Positions 43,761 to 54,100 of a stretch of DNA of 64,000 nt are shown one piece after another (positions within the stretch are counted from its first letter, which is position 1; every line of letters starts with the position of its first letter). The position numbers and the translations under genes were made by a program. Below the pieces are notes generated by a model. It saw only the letters and a list, made by a program, of their open reading frames with translations, ran no database searches and was not told the DNA's origin. The DNA comes from Bradyrhizobium niftali (GTDB lineage: Bacteria > Pseudomonadota > Alphaproteobacteria > Rhizobiales > Xanthobacteraceae), in assembly GCF_004571025.1 (NCBI RefSeq), contig NZ_SPQT01000018.1, forward strand, positions 1-64,000, in the 5' to 3' direction.

Positions 43761-44655
43761 CATTTTGCTCATCGCGACGCCCCCGGCTGCTGCCGAAACC
43801 AAGCTGTTCGACAGCGTGCAGGTGACGCCCGCCAGCGAATACACGTTTGGCATCGAAGGACCCGCCGCCGATCTCGATGGCAATTTGTTCGTCGTCAATC
43901 TGGGCAAGCCCGGCACCATCGGCAGGCTGCCTGCGGGCGCTGCCGCTTCGGAGCTGTTCACGACACTCCCCGAAGGCAGCGTCGGCAACGCGATCCGTTT
44001 CGATCGGAGCGGCGCAATGTTCATTGCCGACTACAAGAAGCACAACATCTTCACCATTGCGAAGGGAAGCGCCGAGCCTGCCGTCTGGTTTCACTCCGAC
44101 GAGATGAACCAGCCCAACGACATCACGGTCGCGCGCGACGGCACGATCTATGCGAGCGATCCGAACTGGAAGGGCCGCGAGGGCCACATCTGGCGCATCG
44201 CGAAAGCCGCCGACGGAACGGTGCAGGGGCAGGTGATGCCGGCGCCCCGTGCGATGGGCACCACCAACGGCATCGACCTCAGCCCCGACGGCAAGACGCT
44301 CTATGTCGGCGAGTCCAGCAGCGGCCAGATCTGGTCCTACACGATCAGCGGCAACGAGCTCACCGGCGCAAGGCTGGTGAAGTCGTTTCAGCCCGACACC
44401 GTCGACGGGCTGCGCACCGACGTTGCCGGCCGCCTCTACGTCGCGCGCATTCTCAAGGGCACGATCGCGCTGATGAAGCCCAATGGCGCGATCGAGCGCG
44501 AGATCGCGTTGAAAGGCAAGGAGCCGACCAACCTCGCCTTCGGCGGCAATGACGGCAAGACCGTCTTCGTCACGCAGCGCCAGGGCGGCTTCGTCGAGGC
44601 CTTCCGCACCGATCAGCCGGGGCGCGAGCACTGTCTCCAGCGCGGGCGCTGCTGA
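43717..44655 (+). CDS. Secreted SMP-30/gluconolactonase-like beta-propeller protein
   Basis: A 312-residue protein with signal peptide (MAITSGRNFWCLCSSILLIA, ending ATPPAAA) and an SMP-30/gluconolactonase-like propeller: FGIEGPAADLDGNLFVVNLG, NDITVARDGTIYASDPNW and TTNGIDLSPDGKTLYVGESS. The NDIT/NGID pairs and Glu at the start of each motif are expected calcium ligands. Members hydrolyse sugar lactones. This fits the previous gene, which would make a lactone. Its first codons overlap the previous gene by 44 bases in another frame. Confidence 0.86.
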   Translation: MAITSGRNFWCLCSSILLIATPPAAAETKLFDSVQVTPASEYTFGIEGPAADLDGNLFVVNLGKPGTIGRLPAGAAASELFTTLPEGSVGNAIRFDRSGAMFIADYKKHNIFTIAKGSAEPAVWFHSDEMNQPNDITVARDGTIYASDPNWKGREGHIWRIAKAADGTVQGQVMPAPRAMGTTNGIDLSPDGKTLYVGESSSGQIWSYTISGNELTGARLVKSFQPDTVDGLRTDVAGRLYVARILKGTIALMKPNGAIEREIALKGKEPTNLAFGGNDGKTVFVTQRQGGFVEAFRTDQPGREHCLQRGRC

Positions 44656-44780
44656 GCCTCAGGGGCGATCTGCTTCCGGCAGAGGGCGGTGCGACAGCGG
44701 CGGCATTCTTCTTGCTTGCATCTGGCCGCCGCAGCGCTCAAGAATCTGTGGCACCGTCAAAGCGACCACGGAGTGTTTGA

Positions 44781-45806
44781 GTGAAAGCCGTCCATACCGA
44801 ACTGCACCGCAGCCATGATCCGCAATTCTTCCTGGTTCGCGGTGTCGTCAAGCGCACCACCGAGCAGCCCGAGCGCGCCGACCGCCTGCTCAAGGGGTTG
44901 AAGGACGGCAAGCATCAACTGGTCGAGCCGACGACATTCGGGCAGGGGCCCCGCGCGCGCATTCACAGCCCGGAATACCTGTCGTTCCTGAGCGAGGCCT
45001 GGGACGCCTGGACCGCACTCGGCGATTCCGGCCCCGAGATGATCGGCAACATCCATCCCGTGCGCCACGCCGCGACCTATCCGACCCACATCGTCGGCAA
45101 GCTCGGCTGGCACACAGCCGACACTGCGGCGCCGATCGGCCCGGGCACCTGGGCCGCGGCCTGCGCTGCGACGGACGTTGCGGTCACCGCCGCGCAGATG
45201 GTGATGGACGGCGAGGACGCGACCTACGCGCTCTGCCGTCCGCCCGGCCATCACGCCTATCGCGACATGGCCGGCGGCTTCTGCTTCCTCAACAACAGCG
45301 CCATCGCCGCGGCGCATCTGCGGCTCAAGCACGAGCGCGTCGTGATCCTCGACGTCGACGTCCATCACGGCAACGGCACGCAAGGAATCTTCTACGCGCG
45401 GCCGGACGTGTACACGGTGTCGATCCATGCCGATCCCGTCGCATATTATCCTTATGTCTGGGGCTATGCGCACGAGCGCGGCGAAGGCCCGGGCCTCGGC
45501 ACCAATCTCAACATCCCCCTGGCGATCGGCACCGGCGACGATGGCTACATCCAGGCGATGGACGTTGCGCGCAAGGCGATCGAGTCCTTTGCTCCCGGCG
45601 CCCTCGTCATCGCCCTCGGGCTCGATGCCTCCGAGCACGATCCGCTGAAGGGCCTTGCCGTCACCACGCCGGGCTTCCGCCGTATCGGCCAGGCCATCGC
45701 CAGGATGGGCTTGCCGACCGTGTTCGTGCAGGAGGGCGGCTACCTCTCGGACATCCTGGGTGCGAACCTGACCTCGGTGCTGGCAGGATTCGAAGAGGCG
45801 CGGTGA
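44781..45806 (+). CDS. Histone-deacetylase-family amidohydrolase (acetylpolyamine amidohydrolase-like)
   Basis: A 341-residue zinc-dependent hydrolase. The tandem His pair PGHHAYRD (near 157), the zinc ligands in ILDVDVHHGNGTQ (near 190), a further Asp in GLDASEHDP (near 277) and the catalytic Tyr in EGGYLSD (near 319) are all present. In bacteria, such proteins remove acetyl from acetylputrescine and similar polyamines, and the length fits that group. It is followed by a palindromic repeat and is alone on its strand here. Other substrates (acetoin-type or lysine) are possible. Confidence 0.88.
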   Translation: MKAVHTELHRSHDPQFFLVRGVVKRTTEQPERADRLLKGLKDGKHQLVEPTTFGQGPRARIHSPEYLSFLSEAWDAWTALGDSGPEMIGNIHPVRHAATYPTHIVGKLGWHTADTAAPIGPGTWAAACAATDVAVTAAQMVMDGEDATYALCRPPGHHAYRDMAGGFCFLNNSAIAAAHLRLKHERVVILDVDVHHGNGTQGIFYARPDVYTVSIHADPVAYYPYVWGYAHERGEGPGLGTNLNIPLAIGTGDDGYIQAMDVARKAIESFAPGALVIALGLDASEHDPLKGLAVTTPGFRRIGQAIARMGLPTVFVQEGGYLSDILGANLTSVLAGFEEAR

Positions 45807-45829
45807 GGCTCACAGCTTCCGCGTAGATC

Positions 45830-45912
45830 GTCATGCCAGGGCTTGTCCCGGACATCACGTTCTTTGTGCCCGTGGTAGGCGTGGATGGCCGGGTCAAGCC
45901 CGGCCATGACGT
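45830..45912. repeat. Palindromic intergenic repeat (CGTCATGCC family)
   Basis: Left arm CGTCATGCCAGGGCTTGTCC and right arm GGCCGGGTCAAGCCCGGCC-ATGACG. It lies between the convergent ends of the amidohydrolase and monooxygenase genes. The right half is like 40984-41016. Confidence 0.65.
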
Positions 45913-45937
45913 CGAGAGTACAATCGCTCGCAAGAAT

Positions 45938-46918
45938 TCAAAACATCCCGCTCGCCGCAAGCGCCTTGCAGACGTGCTGCATCTCGGCCTCGTCCGCGAC
46001 CATGTCGAGCATGACCGTCGTCAGGCCCTCTGCCGCAAAATCCCTCAGCCTCGCGCCGATCTCGGCATAGCTGCCGACGAGATAGGGGCAGTCGGCCTGG
46101 AAGGTCAGGAACGGCAGCAGCCAATAACCGTTGTCCGCGAGCTCGCCGCTCTGACCCTCGTACAGCCGCCGCTTCCACACGGAGTCGCTGTTCCCCACGG
46201 TGAGCGCGAGCAGTTCGCGATCATCGGGGTTGTCGCGGAAGCGCGCCTTGGCTGCCTGCCGCGCCTCGTCGCGGCTCTCGCGCGCGAAGATGCCGAAATT
46301 CATGCCTGATACGTCGAGCCCGCGATCGAGGTCCGGCGGCAGCATCTGCATCTTGATGCAGCCGGTCTCCTTCGCCACGCGCCGTGCCGCCTCGGACTGG
46401 CCCGCGATCAGGAATTCCGGCATCAGCTCCGCCGGCAGGCGGGGGCGCAGTTGCAGATTACTCGCGCGGTAGAACCGGCCCTCGACATTCACCGGCCGCG
46501 GACTCGAGAGCAATTGCCGCATCAGCGCGACGAATTCGCCGAGCCGGACGTAGCGGTCGGCATGGGACTGGTCGTCGCCGAGGCCCTGCAAGTCGCTGAC
46601 CGCGGTCCCCGTGATCATGTTGAGATAGACCTTGCGGCCGTAGAGCTGCGCGAAGGACGAGACGAATTTCGCTGCCGTGAACGGATGCATGTAGACCGGG
46701 TTGACGGCGATCAGCGGCGAAGATCGCGTCGTGCCTGCCATGATGTGCTGGGCCATGGCCCAGGGCTCGACGAACACGTCGTTGCCTTCGAACAGCAGAA
46801 TGCCTTCGAAGCCGTTGCGGTCGGCGAACTGCGCCACCCGCATCAGCTCGCCGACATATGTCCTGGGGTCGCGGTTGCGCGAGATCGCGGGGAAGACGCG
46901 CAGCCGCGAGGTCGTCAT
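45938..46918 (-). CDS. Luciferase-like (LLM) flavin-dependent monooxygenase of the NRPS locus
   Basis: A 326-residue protein of the SsuD/bacterial luciferase group (TIM barrel). Landmarks are AQFADRNGFEGILLFEGND (about 29-47), a FMN-binding VNPVYMHPFTAAKFVSSFAQLYGRKVYLNMITG stretch (about 73-105), and LPAELMPEFLIAGQSEAARRVAKETG (about 162-187). The start ATG overlaps the stop of the phosphopantetheinyl transferase gene (46915-46918), so they are translationally coupled. Together with the NRPS this suggests an oxidative tailoring step, but reductase partners and a flavin source are not seen here. Confidence 0.86.
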   Translation of the reverse strand: MTTSRLRVFPAISRNRDPRTYVGELMRVAQFADRNGFEGILLFEGNDVFVEPWAMAQHIMAGTTRSSPLIAVNPVYMHPFTAAKFVSSFAQLYGRKVYLNMITGTAVSDLQGLGDDQSHADRYVRLGEFVALMRQLLSSPRPVNVEGRFYRASNLQLRPRLPAELMPEFLIAGQSEAARRVAKETGCIKMQMLPPDLDRGLDVSGMNFGIFARESRDEARQAAKARFRDNPDDRELLALTVGNSDSVWKRRLYEGQSGELADNGYWLLPFLTFQADCPYLVGSYAEIGARLRDFAAEGLTTVMLDMVADEAEMQHVCKALAASGMF

Positions 46919-47646
46919 TCAGCCGCTTCCTGGAGCGGCCAGGCATTGCGGCTGATGGGAAGGCCGCCGTCCGCACGGGAGCCGTCGGCGATCGCGAGCC
47001 GATGCGAGGGGGAGGGCGAGCACAGCGAGAAGCGCCATCCCTGCGGATCGTCGGCGATGTCGGGCTTGAAGCTGATCTCGATGGCTTCGCGCGACACCTG
47101 CATCGCGAAGGCGTCGAGCGGCAAGTTGAGCCCAAAGCCCCTGGCCTTCAGATAGGCCTCCTTGAGCGTCCAATAGTCGAAGAAGCGCTCGATCGCCGCC
47201 GGCTCCGGCAGGCTGCGCAGCGTTTCGACCTCCTCCGGCGCAAAGAAGCGATTCGCGGTGGAGAGCGGGGCGACACGCCGTGACACGGTTTCGACGTCGA
47301 CGCCGACGGCCTCATGCCTGGACACGACGCAAGCGACACAGCCATCGGCATGCGACAGGCTGAAATGCAGCGCGGTCGAGGTTGCGGGTGCAGCGACAAA
47401 CGGCCGCCCGTAGCGGCCGGCCCCAAAGGACCAGTCGGAGGGAGCGACGTTGGGTGCGACCTGCGATAGCGCCAGGCGCAGCATGGCATGGGCGAAAATA
47501 TATTGCCGCCGGTGCCGCTCGAACATGAAGCGGTCGGCGCGGACCCGTTCGTCGACCGAGAGCAGGCGCCGGCACGCATCGGCCGCGCGCGGCGCATCAA
47601 TAGTCTCGATCAGTCCGACAAACAGTTCAATTCTGTCGTCTGCCAT
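46915..47646 (-). CDS. Sfp-type 4'-phosphopantetheinyl transferase
   Basis: Enzyme that loads the phosphopantetheine arm onto the carrier-protein serines of NRPS and PKS. The 243 residues have the Mg-binding GVDVE (about 115-119) and the WTLKEAYLKA motif (about 159-168), which define the Sfp class, plus the FSLSHADGC motif near 95. The presence next to the NRPS supports a dedicated activator. TTG directly before the ATG at 47646 is not needed. The gene precedes the LLM monooxygenase with overlap. Confidence 0.92.
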   Translation of the reverse strand: MADDRIELFVGLIETIDAPRAADACRRLLSVDERVRADRFMFERHRRQYIFAHAMLRLALSQVAPNVAPSDWSFGAGRYGRPFVAAPATSTALHFSLSHADGCVACVVSRHEAVGVDVETVSRRVAPLSTANRFFAPEEVETLRSLPEPAAIERFFDYWTLKEAYLKARGFGLNLPLDAFAMQVSREAIEISFKPDIADDPQGWRFSLCSPSPSHRLAIADGSRADGGLPISRNAWPLQEAAE

Positions 47647-47867
47647 CAATCAGGCCCATGGCGTCAGGCGGAGGCCAAATCCCCCGGTCCTGACGGAAGA
47701 ATCAATTGAGCAAGAACCAACTGAGCGGACCGTTGATATCGGTCCACCCGGGCGAATTCTTGTCGATTTGCAGGCCGGTTTACGAGCTCAAGCTTGTGCG
47801 AGACCCCAACTCGCAGGCGAACGGCCCGTTGTCCGAAAGATTCGTGCGGCGTCCCGGCCGACTAATC

Positions 47868-48035
47868 TTACTTTTTCTTCTTGGCCTTCTTCGAGCCGCC
47901 CAGCATGGAAAGGCTGGCGTCGACGTCCTTCAGCGCGGACTGGAGCTTCTTCTTCTCGTCGGTCAGCAACTTTTGCAGGGCCTTGCGGTCCTTGTCACTC
48001 AACGAGGTGCCCTTGGTAAATTTGATGAAACCCAT
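47868..48035 (-). CDS. Lys-rich 55-residue protein between NRPS and transferase
   Basis: A 55-residue protein, MGFIKFTKGTSLSDKDRKAL at the start and an end of mostly Lys (SKKAKKKK). The middle (LQKLLTDEKKKLQSALKDVD) is predicted helical. ATG 48035 has GGGGGAG upstream at good spacing. The gene is 140 bases after the NRPS gene and 221 bases before the transferase gene, on the same strand. No family is recognised. It could be unrelated to the locus; the Lys-rich tail suggests nucleic acid or membrane contact only as a guess. Confidence 0.6.
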   Translation of the reverse strand: MGFIKFTKGTSLSDKDRKALQKLLTDEKKKLQSALKDVDASLSMLGGSKKAKKKK

Positions 48036-48175
48036 AACACTCCCCCGGTTGAAAATTTTCGTCCAAATCAAAACGCGAGAATAATCTTGCGCGCTGGCGC
48101 CAAATAATCAAGATGCAACTTGGTCATTCACAGCTTTGACGAGTGAACCATTATTCGCCCGCCCTGTACAGCCGG
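48036..48175. other. Gap between NRPS and the 55-residue gene
   Basis: A 140-bp gap that is less GC-rich than its surroundings. No terminator hairpin was found, so read-through from the NRPS gene to the downstream genes is possible but not shown. Confidence 0.4.
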
Positions 48176-51100
48176 TCAAGCCGCCCTGCGATCGAGCAAC
48201 CGGCCGAGCGGCGTGTTGGGCTGGGCGGCGGCGGTCCCCAGCAGCGCGACGAGATCCTCCATCCACTCGCCGACCATATGGCCGTCGAGCAGTTCGCCCT
48301 TGTAATTGCATGAACCGGTGATTCCGGTCGGGCGCTCCTTGAGCATCAGCGACAGCCAGGTCTGGTCGATCGGCAGCACCGGCTGCCCCTCGCGCGCGAC
48401 GTTTCCGATCGATTGCACCGCAATCTCCGGCAGATCGAGCGGCTGGCGCAGCGGATTTTGCAGCGTGAAATAGACCTGGAGCAGTGCGGCCGGGTCGATC
48501 CCCTCCTGCTCCAGATGGTCGGCCAGCATGTTGAACGGCAGCTCCTGCCGCGCATGCGCATCGAGCACGCTCTGCCGCACCCGCACCAAGGCTTGCGCGA
48601 ACGACAGATCCGGCGTGATTTTCGTGCGGACGATCACCGTATTCTCGAACGGGCCGACGATTCGCTCGGTGTCCGGCTGGGCGCGATTGGCCATGGCGGT
48701 GGCGACCGAGATGTCGGTGTGGCCGGTCCGTGCCAGCAGCAGGGCCTTCAGGCCGGTGAGCAGGTACATGAACAACGTGGCGTTCTGCTGGCCGGCGAAC
48801 GCCGTGAGCCGCGCGATCAGATCGGGCTCGAGCCTGAGCGGTTGGTGACCGGTGGATGCGCCCGGGCTTGCGTCGCCGTCAAAGATCGGGGCCGCGCCGC
48901 GCAGATTCTCCGTCCAGTCGGCAGCCTGGCGGCGGGCGGCGTCGGTGCCGCACCACCAGCGCTGCCAGCGTGCGACGTCCGAAAAGGCCGGCGGCAGTTT
49001 CGGCAGCGGCGCCGAGGGACGTCCTGCCAGCGCCGCATAACGGCTCGACAATTCCTCGAACAGCACGCCGATCGACCAGCCGTCGGCAGCGGCATGATGC
49101 AGCGTCAGCAGCAGCACGTGGTCGCCGGCATGGAGCCGCAACAGCCGTGCCCGCAACAGCGGCGGCCGCGCGGTGTCGAACGGGGTGTAGGTCTCCTGCT
49201 CGATCAGGAGATCGATCTTCCTGAGTTCGAGGGCTTGGCGCCGCTTGTTGTTGTGCGGCCGCCCGTCGCCGATGACCTCGACGGTGAGGACGGGCCCGAG
49301 TTCGCCGGGCGTGGCGAGGCGGCTGATGGGCTCCCCGCCGTTCCAGCCGAACGCAGTCCGCAGCGATTTGTGGCGGCGCACGATGTCGCCGAACGCCTGG
49401 GCGAGGATGGCCGGATCGAGCGGGCCCTGGAGGCGAAAGGCAAAGGGCAGGTTGAACAGCGGCAAGCCCGGCAAGTTCTGCTCGATGCGAATCATCTGGT
49501 CCTGCGCGATCGAGAGCGTCGGAGGGCGGCTTTCGATCAACCGCGACACGCTTGCGGCAGGCTTGTGCGGCTCGGCGGCCACGGCCTCGTCGACCCGGCG
49601 GGCGAGCTCCTCGATCGTCGGCGCCTCGAAGACGGTCTTGATCGGCAGCGAGACGCCGAGCGCACGGGCGACGCGCGCCATCGCCTGGCCCGCCAGCAGC
49701 GAATGGCCGCCGAGATCGAAGAAATTGTCGGTGACACCGAGGCTCTCGACCTTCAGCAGATCGATCCAGATGTCGGAGAGCACCTTTTCGGTGAAACGCC
49801 GCGCCGGCACGGCCGCATCCGGCCCCGACGCGTCCTGCTGCGCGGGCGCCAGCAGCGCGGGCCGGTCGATCTTGCCATGGGCGTTGAGCGGCACCTGATC
49901 CAGGAACAGGAATGCGGACGGGATGGCGTGGCCGGGCAGCCGGCCCTTCAGGAATTCGCGCAACTCGCTGGCGCTGACCGGGCTGCCGGGCCTTGCGACG
50001 ATGTGGGCGATCAGCCTGACATCGCCGCTGGCCTCGCGGCGCGGCTCGACGATGCCGGCGCGCACGCTCGGATGGTCGGCCAGCGCGTTCTCGATCTCCT
50101 TGAGCTCGACGCGGTAGCCGCGAACCTTGACCTGATGGTCGGCGCGGCCGAGGCACTCGATCGTGCCGTCGGCGCGGCGGCGGGCAAGGTCGCCGGTCCG
50201 GTACAGCCGGCTGGCAGCCTGGCGCGAGAACGGATCGGGCAGGAAGCGTTGCTTGTTCTGCGCGGGATCGTTGACATAGCCGCGTCCGACGCCGGCGCCG
50301 CCGATGCAGAGCTCGCCGGTCACGCCGACTGGCTGCGGCTCAAGGTTGGCGTCGAGCACGTAAAGCTGGGTGTTCGGCAGGGGCGCGCCGACCGGAACGT
50401 TGCCCGTCGCGGTCGCCGGCGGCTTGGTCAGGCGATGCAGGGAGACGTCGTCGGAACATTCCGACGCACCATAGGCATTGATCAGCGGCACCTTCGGGCA
50501 GCGGGCGAACCAGGCGCGGCAGAGATCGACCGGCAGCGGTTCGCCGGTCGAGATCAGGAGGCGGAGCCTTGCAAAGGCGCGCTGGATCTTCGCCTCGTCC
50601 ATGCGATCGAGGATCACCCGCAACAGCGACGGGACGATCTCGAGCACGGTGATGTGCTCGCGCTCGATCTCCCGCGCGAGCAGGATCGGGTCCTGCACGA
50701 TCGCGTTGCCGCAAATGTGCACACGGGCGCCGACCATCGGCCCGGCGAGGAACTGCCAGACTGAGATGACAAAGCTCTGCGGCGCGGTCTGCGCGATCAC
50801 ATCCCTGGCCGAGAGGTTCAGCCCGGAAATGAGCGACGCCAGATGGTTCGACAGCCCGCGCTGCTCGATCATGACGCCCTTCGGCGCGCCCGAGGAGCCG
50901 GACGTATAGATGAGATAGGCGAGATAGGCGAGATAGGCGAGGCTGGATGCTGCGCGCCGCGCCGCGCGGGCCGGCTTGGTCGCCCCTGGCGCGATCGCGT
51001 CTTCGAGCTCGGCCACCTGGATGCGCTCGACCAGCGGCTCGATCAGCGCCGCGACCATGGCCGACTGGGCGCGCCCGGTCAGCAGCACGCGGGCGCAGCT

Positions 51101-54100
51101 CGATCCGAGAATGGTCGCAAGCCGCGCTGGCGGCTGGTCGGGATCGAGGTTCAGGAACGCCGCGCCCACGCGCTGCACCGCGATCATTGCGGCGAGCAGA
51201 TCGGGTCCGCGCTCCGCGAGCAAGGCGACCACGCTCTCGGACCCGACGCCTTCGCGGGCCAGCCAGCGCGCAGCCGCCTGGCTGCGCCGGGCCAGTTCGC
51301 GATAGCTCAGGGATGCGTGTCCGTCCGACACCGCAACAGCGTTCGGTGTCGTCCTGGCCTGACGGTCGAAGCGTTCGCTTAAGTTGCCGCGGGTGGTGAA
51401 ATTGGCCGGCACGCCGTGGCCTTTCGCCAGCAATTGCCGGCGTTCGGCTTCGGTCAGCAGCGGCAGGCGCGAGACGCGCTGTTCCGGATTGGCGATGACG
51501 GCCCTGAGCAGGGTCTTGAATTGAGCAGCCATGTCTTCGATCGTGGCCGCGTCGAACAGATCGGTGGCGTACTCGAAGAACCCGGTGAATCGCCCGTCGG
51601 CCTCGACCAGCTCGAGCGTGATGTCGAAGCGCGCCACTTCTGGATCGACCTCCAGCCGCCGCGTCGACAGGCCAGGGAAGCGTGCCGCCTCGATCGAGGC
51701 GTTCTGGAGGATGAACATGATGCGGAACAGCGGATTGCCGTCGCTCCGGCGCGCGATCTGGAGCGCACGCAGCACCTCCTCGATCGGGAGATCCTGATTG
51801 CGGTAGGCATCCAGCGTGACCTGCCGCACCCGTCGCAACATTTCGCCGAAGCTCGGATCACCGCCAAAATCGTTGCGCAGGATCAGGGTGTTGGCGAACA
51901 GCCCGATCAGGCGCTCGCTCTCGATCTGGTTGCGGTTGGCGATCAGCGATCCGGTCGCGACATCCTCATGCGAGGTGTGACGGAAGAGCAGGCACTGAAA
52001 CACCGCGAGCAGGGTCATGAAGGGCGTGACGCCCTGGTCCTGGCTCAGCGCGCGGACATCGCCCGAGAGGGTTCTGGAGAATTCGAAATAGTGACGGGCG
52101 CCGTGACCGCTCCAGATCTCCGGACGTGGCCGGTCGGTCCGCAGCGGCAGCGTGGTGAGGCCGTCGAGTTGCGGCCGCCAGTAATCGAGCTGCTCCTTTG
52201 CTGCCGGCGTTCGCGCCCAGCTCTGCTGCCACAGCGCAAAGTCGCGATACTGGAAACTGGGCGAGGGCAGCGCCGCCACGCTGCTCTTGCGTGCCGCGGC
52301 ATAATGGGCGGCGAGCTCCTCCCAGAACAGCCGCTGCGACCAGCCATCGGTGACGAGATGATGCAAATTGACCACCAGCGCATGGCTGGATTTGTCGAAC
52401 GACAGCAGCGTGACCTTCAGCGGCGGCTCGTGCGCCAGGTCGAACTTATATTGCGCGAGCTTGAGCGCCTCACGCCGGATCACGGCGGCCTGCTTGTCCG
52501 CAGGGCGGGGCTTGAGCTTGATCCGCTCGAATTTAGGCGGCGATCGCAACACAAGCTGCGCCGGCTCGCCCTGCCGTTCGATGAAGACCGAGCGCAGCGC
52601 CTCATGGCGGGCGCAGATTGCGGTGAGGCTCGCAGAAAGCGCGGCGACGTCGACCAGGCCTTTGAGAACTGCGACTTCGACGACATTATAGTTGTAGCGG
52701 GTCGGATCGAGCCGCGAGAGCACGTACATCCGCTGCTGCTGGAACGACAGCGGCGCGTCCGCTGTCGCAGCTAGGGCCCGGCGCCAGGCCGGCAGTGTCG
52801 CTTCGCGATGGGTTGCGGCAGTCTCCAGCCGGGCCGCAAGCGAGGCGACCGTGGCGCAATCGAAAATGTCCTCGAACGAGAAGTCGACGTTGAAGCGTTC
52901 GCGCAGGCGCGAGCGCATCTGCGTCACCGCGAGCGAGTCCGCACCGAGCGCGAAGACGTCCTGATCGATGCCGACCTGCGGCAGCTCCAGGAGGCCGGCC
53001 CAGATCTCCGCCAGCTGCGTTTCCAGCGTGGTGCGCGGCAGGCGCGCCGCGTCGGCGTCCTCCGCCGTCGCGATCAGATCGGCCAGTGCATTGCGCTTGA
53101 CCTTGCCGCTGGCGCCCTTCGGCAGCGCCGCCACGCTGCGGATCAGGCTCGGTACCTTGTAGGCCGCGAGACGCTTTCGCGCGAACTGGCGCAACTGGTC
53201 CGAGGTCGCCTCGGAATTCGCCCGCAACACCACGACGGCGGCGACGTTCTCGCCGAGCTTTGGGTGCGGAACGGCAAAGACGCCGGCCTCCAGCACCGCC
53301 GGATGGCTGAGCAGGACCTCTTCCACCTCTAGCGGCGAGATCTTCTGCCCGCCGCGATTGATGACGTCCTTGATGCGGCCGACGATGAAGAGATAACCGT
53401 CGGCATCGAGATAGCCGAGATCGCCGGTCCGGAACCAGCCATTGCGGAATGCGGCCTGCGTCGCCGCCTCGTCATTATGATAGCCACGCGACATGTTCGC
53501 TCCGCGCAGCACGATCTCGCCGTGCTCACCGCTCGCAAGCGCGCGGCCCGTCTCGTCCATGATCGCGATCTCGGGGCCCGCGGCGCGGCCGACCGATCCG
53601 ACCTTGCGCAACTCGAACGGATTGGCGGCGATCTGCGAGGCCGCCTCCGTCATGCCGTAGGTCTCGAGCACGGGAACGCCGAACGTCGCCTCCAGTCCGC
53701 CAAGGATCGCGGGCGCGAGCGAGGCCGAGGCCGAGCGGATCACGCGCAGCGACGAGGCCCGGGCGCGGTCCGGATTCGCTTCCGCCGCCGTCAGCAGCGC
53801 GCGATGAATGGTCGGCACCGCCGTGTACCAGGTCGGTTGCAGCTCCCGCATCCAGCCGAAGAACGACGAGGCGTCGAAACCGTCGGTGCAGATCACGCTG
53901 GAGCCCGCGGCCAGCGCCGTCAGGAGACCCGAGATCAGACCATGGGCGTGAAACAGCGGCAGGACGTTGAGCAGGCGATCATGGGATGTGAGCGACAGCA
54001 CGCGGCCGGCATTGGTGGCGGACAGGCACACATTGCGATGCGTGAGCGGCACCATTTTCGGCCGCGCCGCCGTGCCCGACGTCAACAGGATGAACGCATC

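Noticed and set aside
48413..50764. 783-residue frame opposite the NRPS gene
   Set aside because: Shadow of the NRPS; no domain or signal visible, composition typical of antisense frames.
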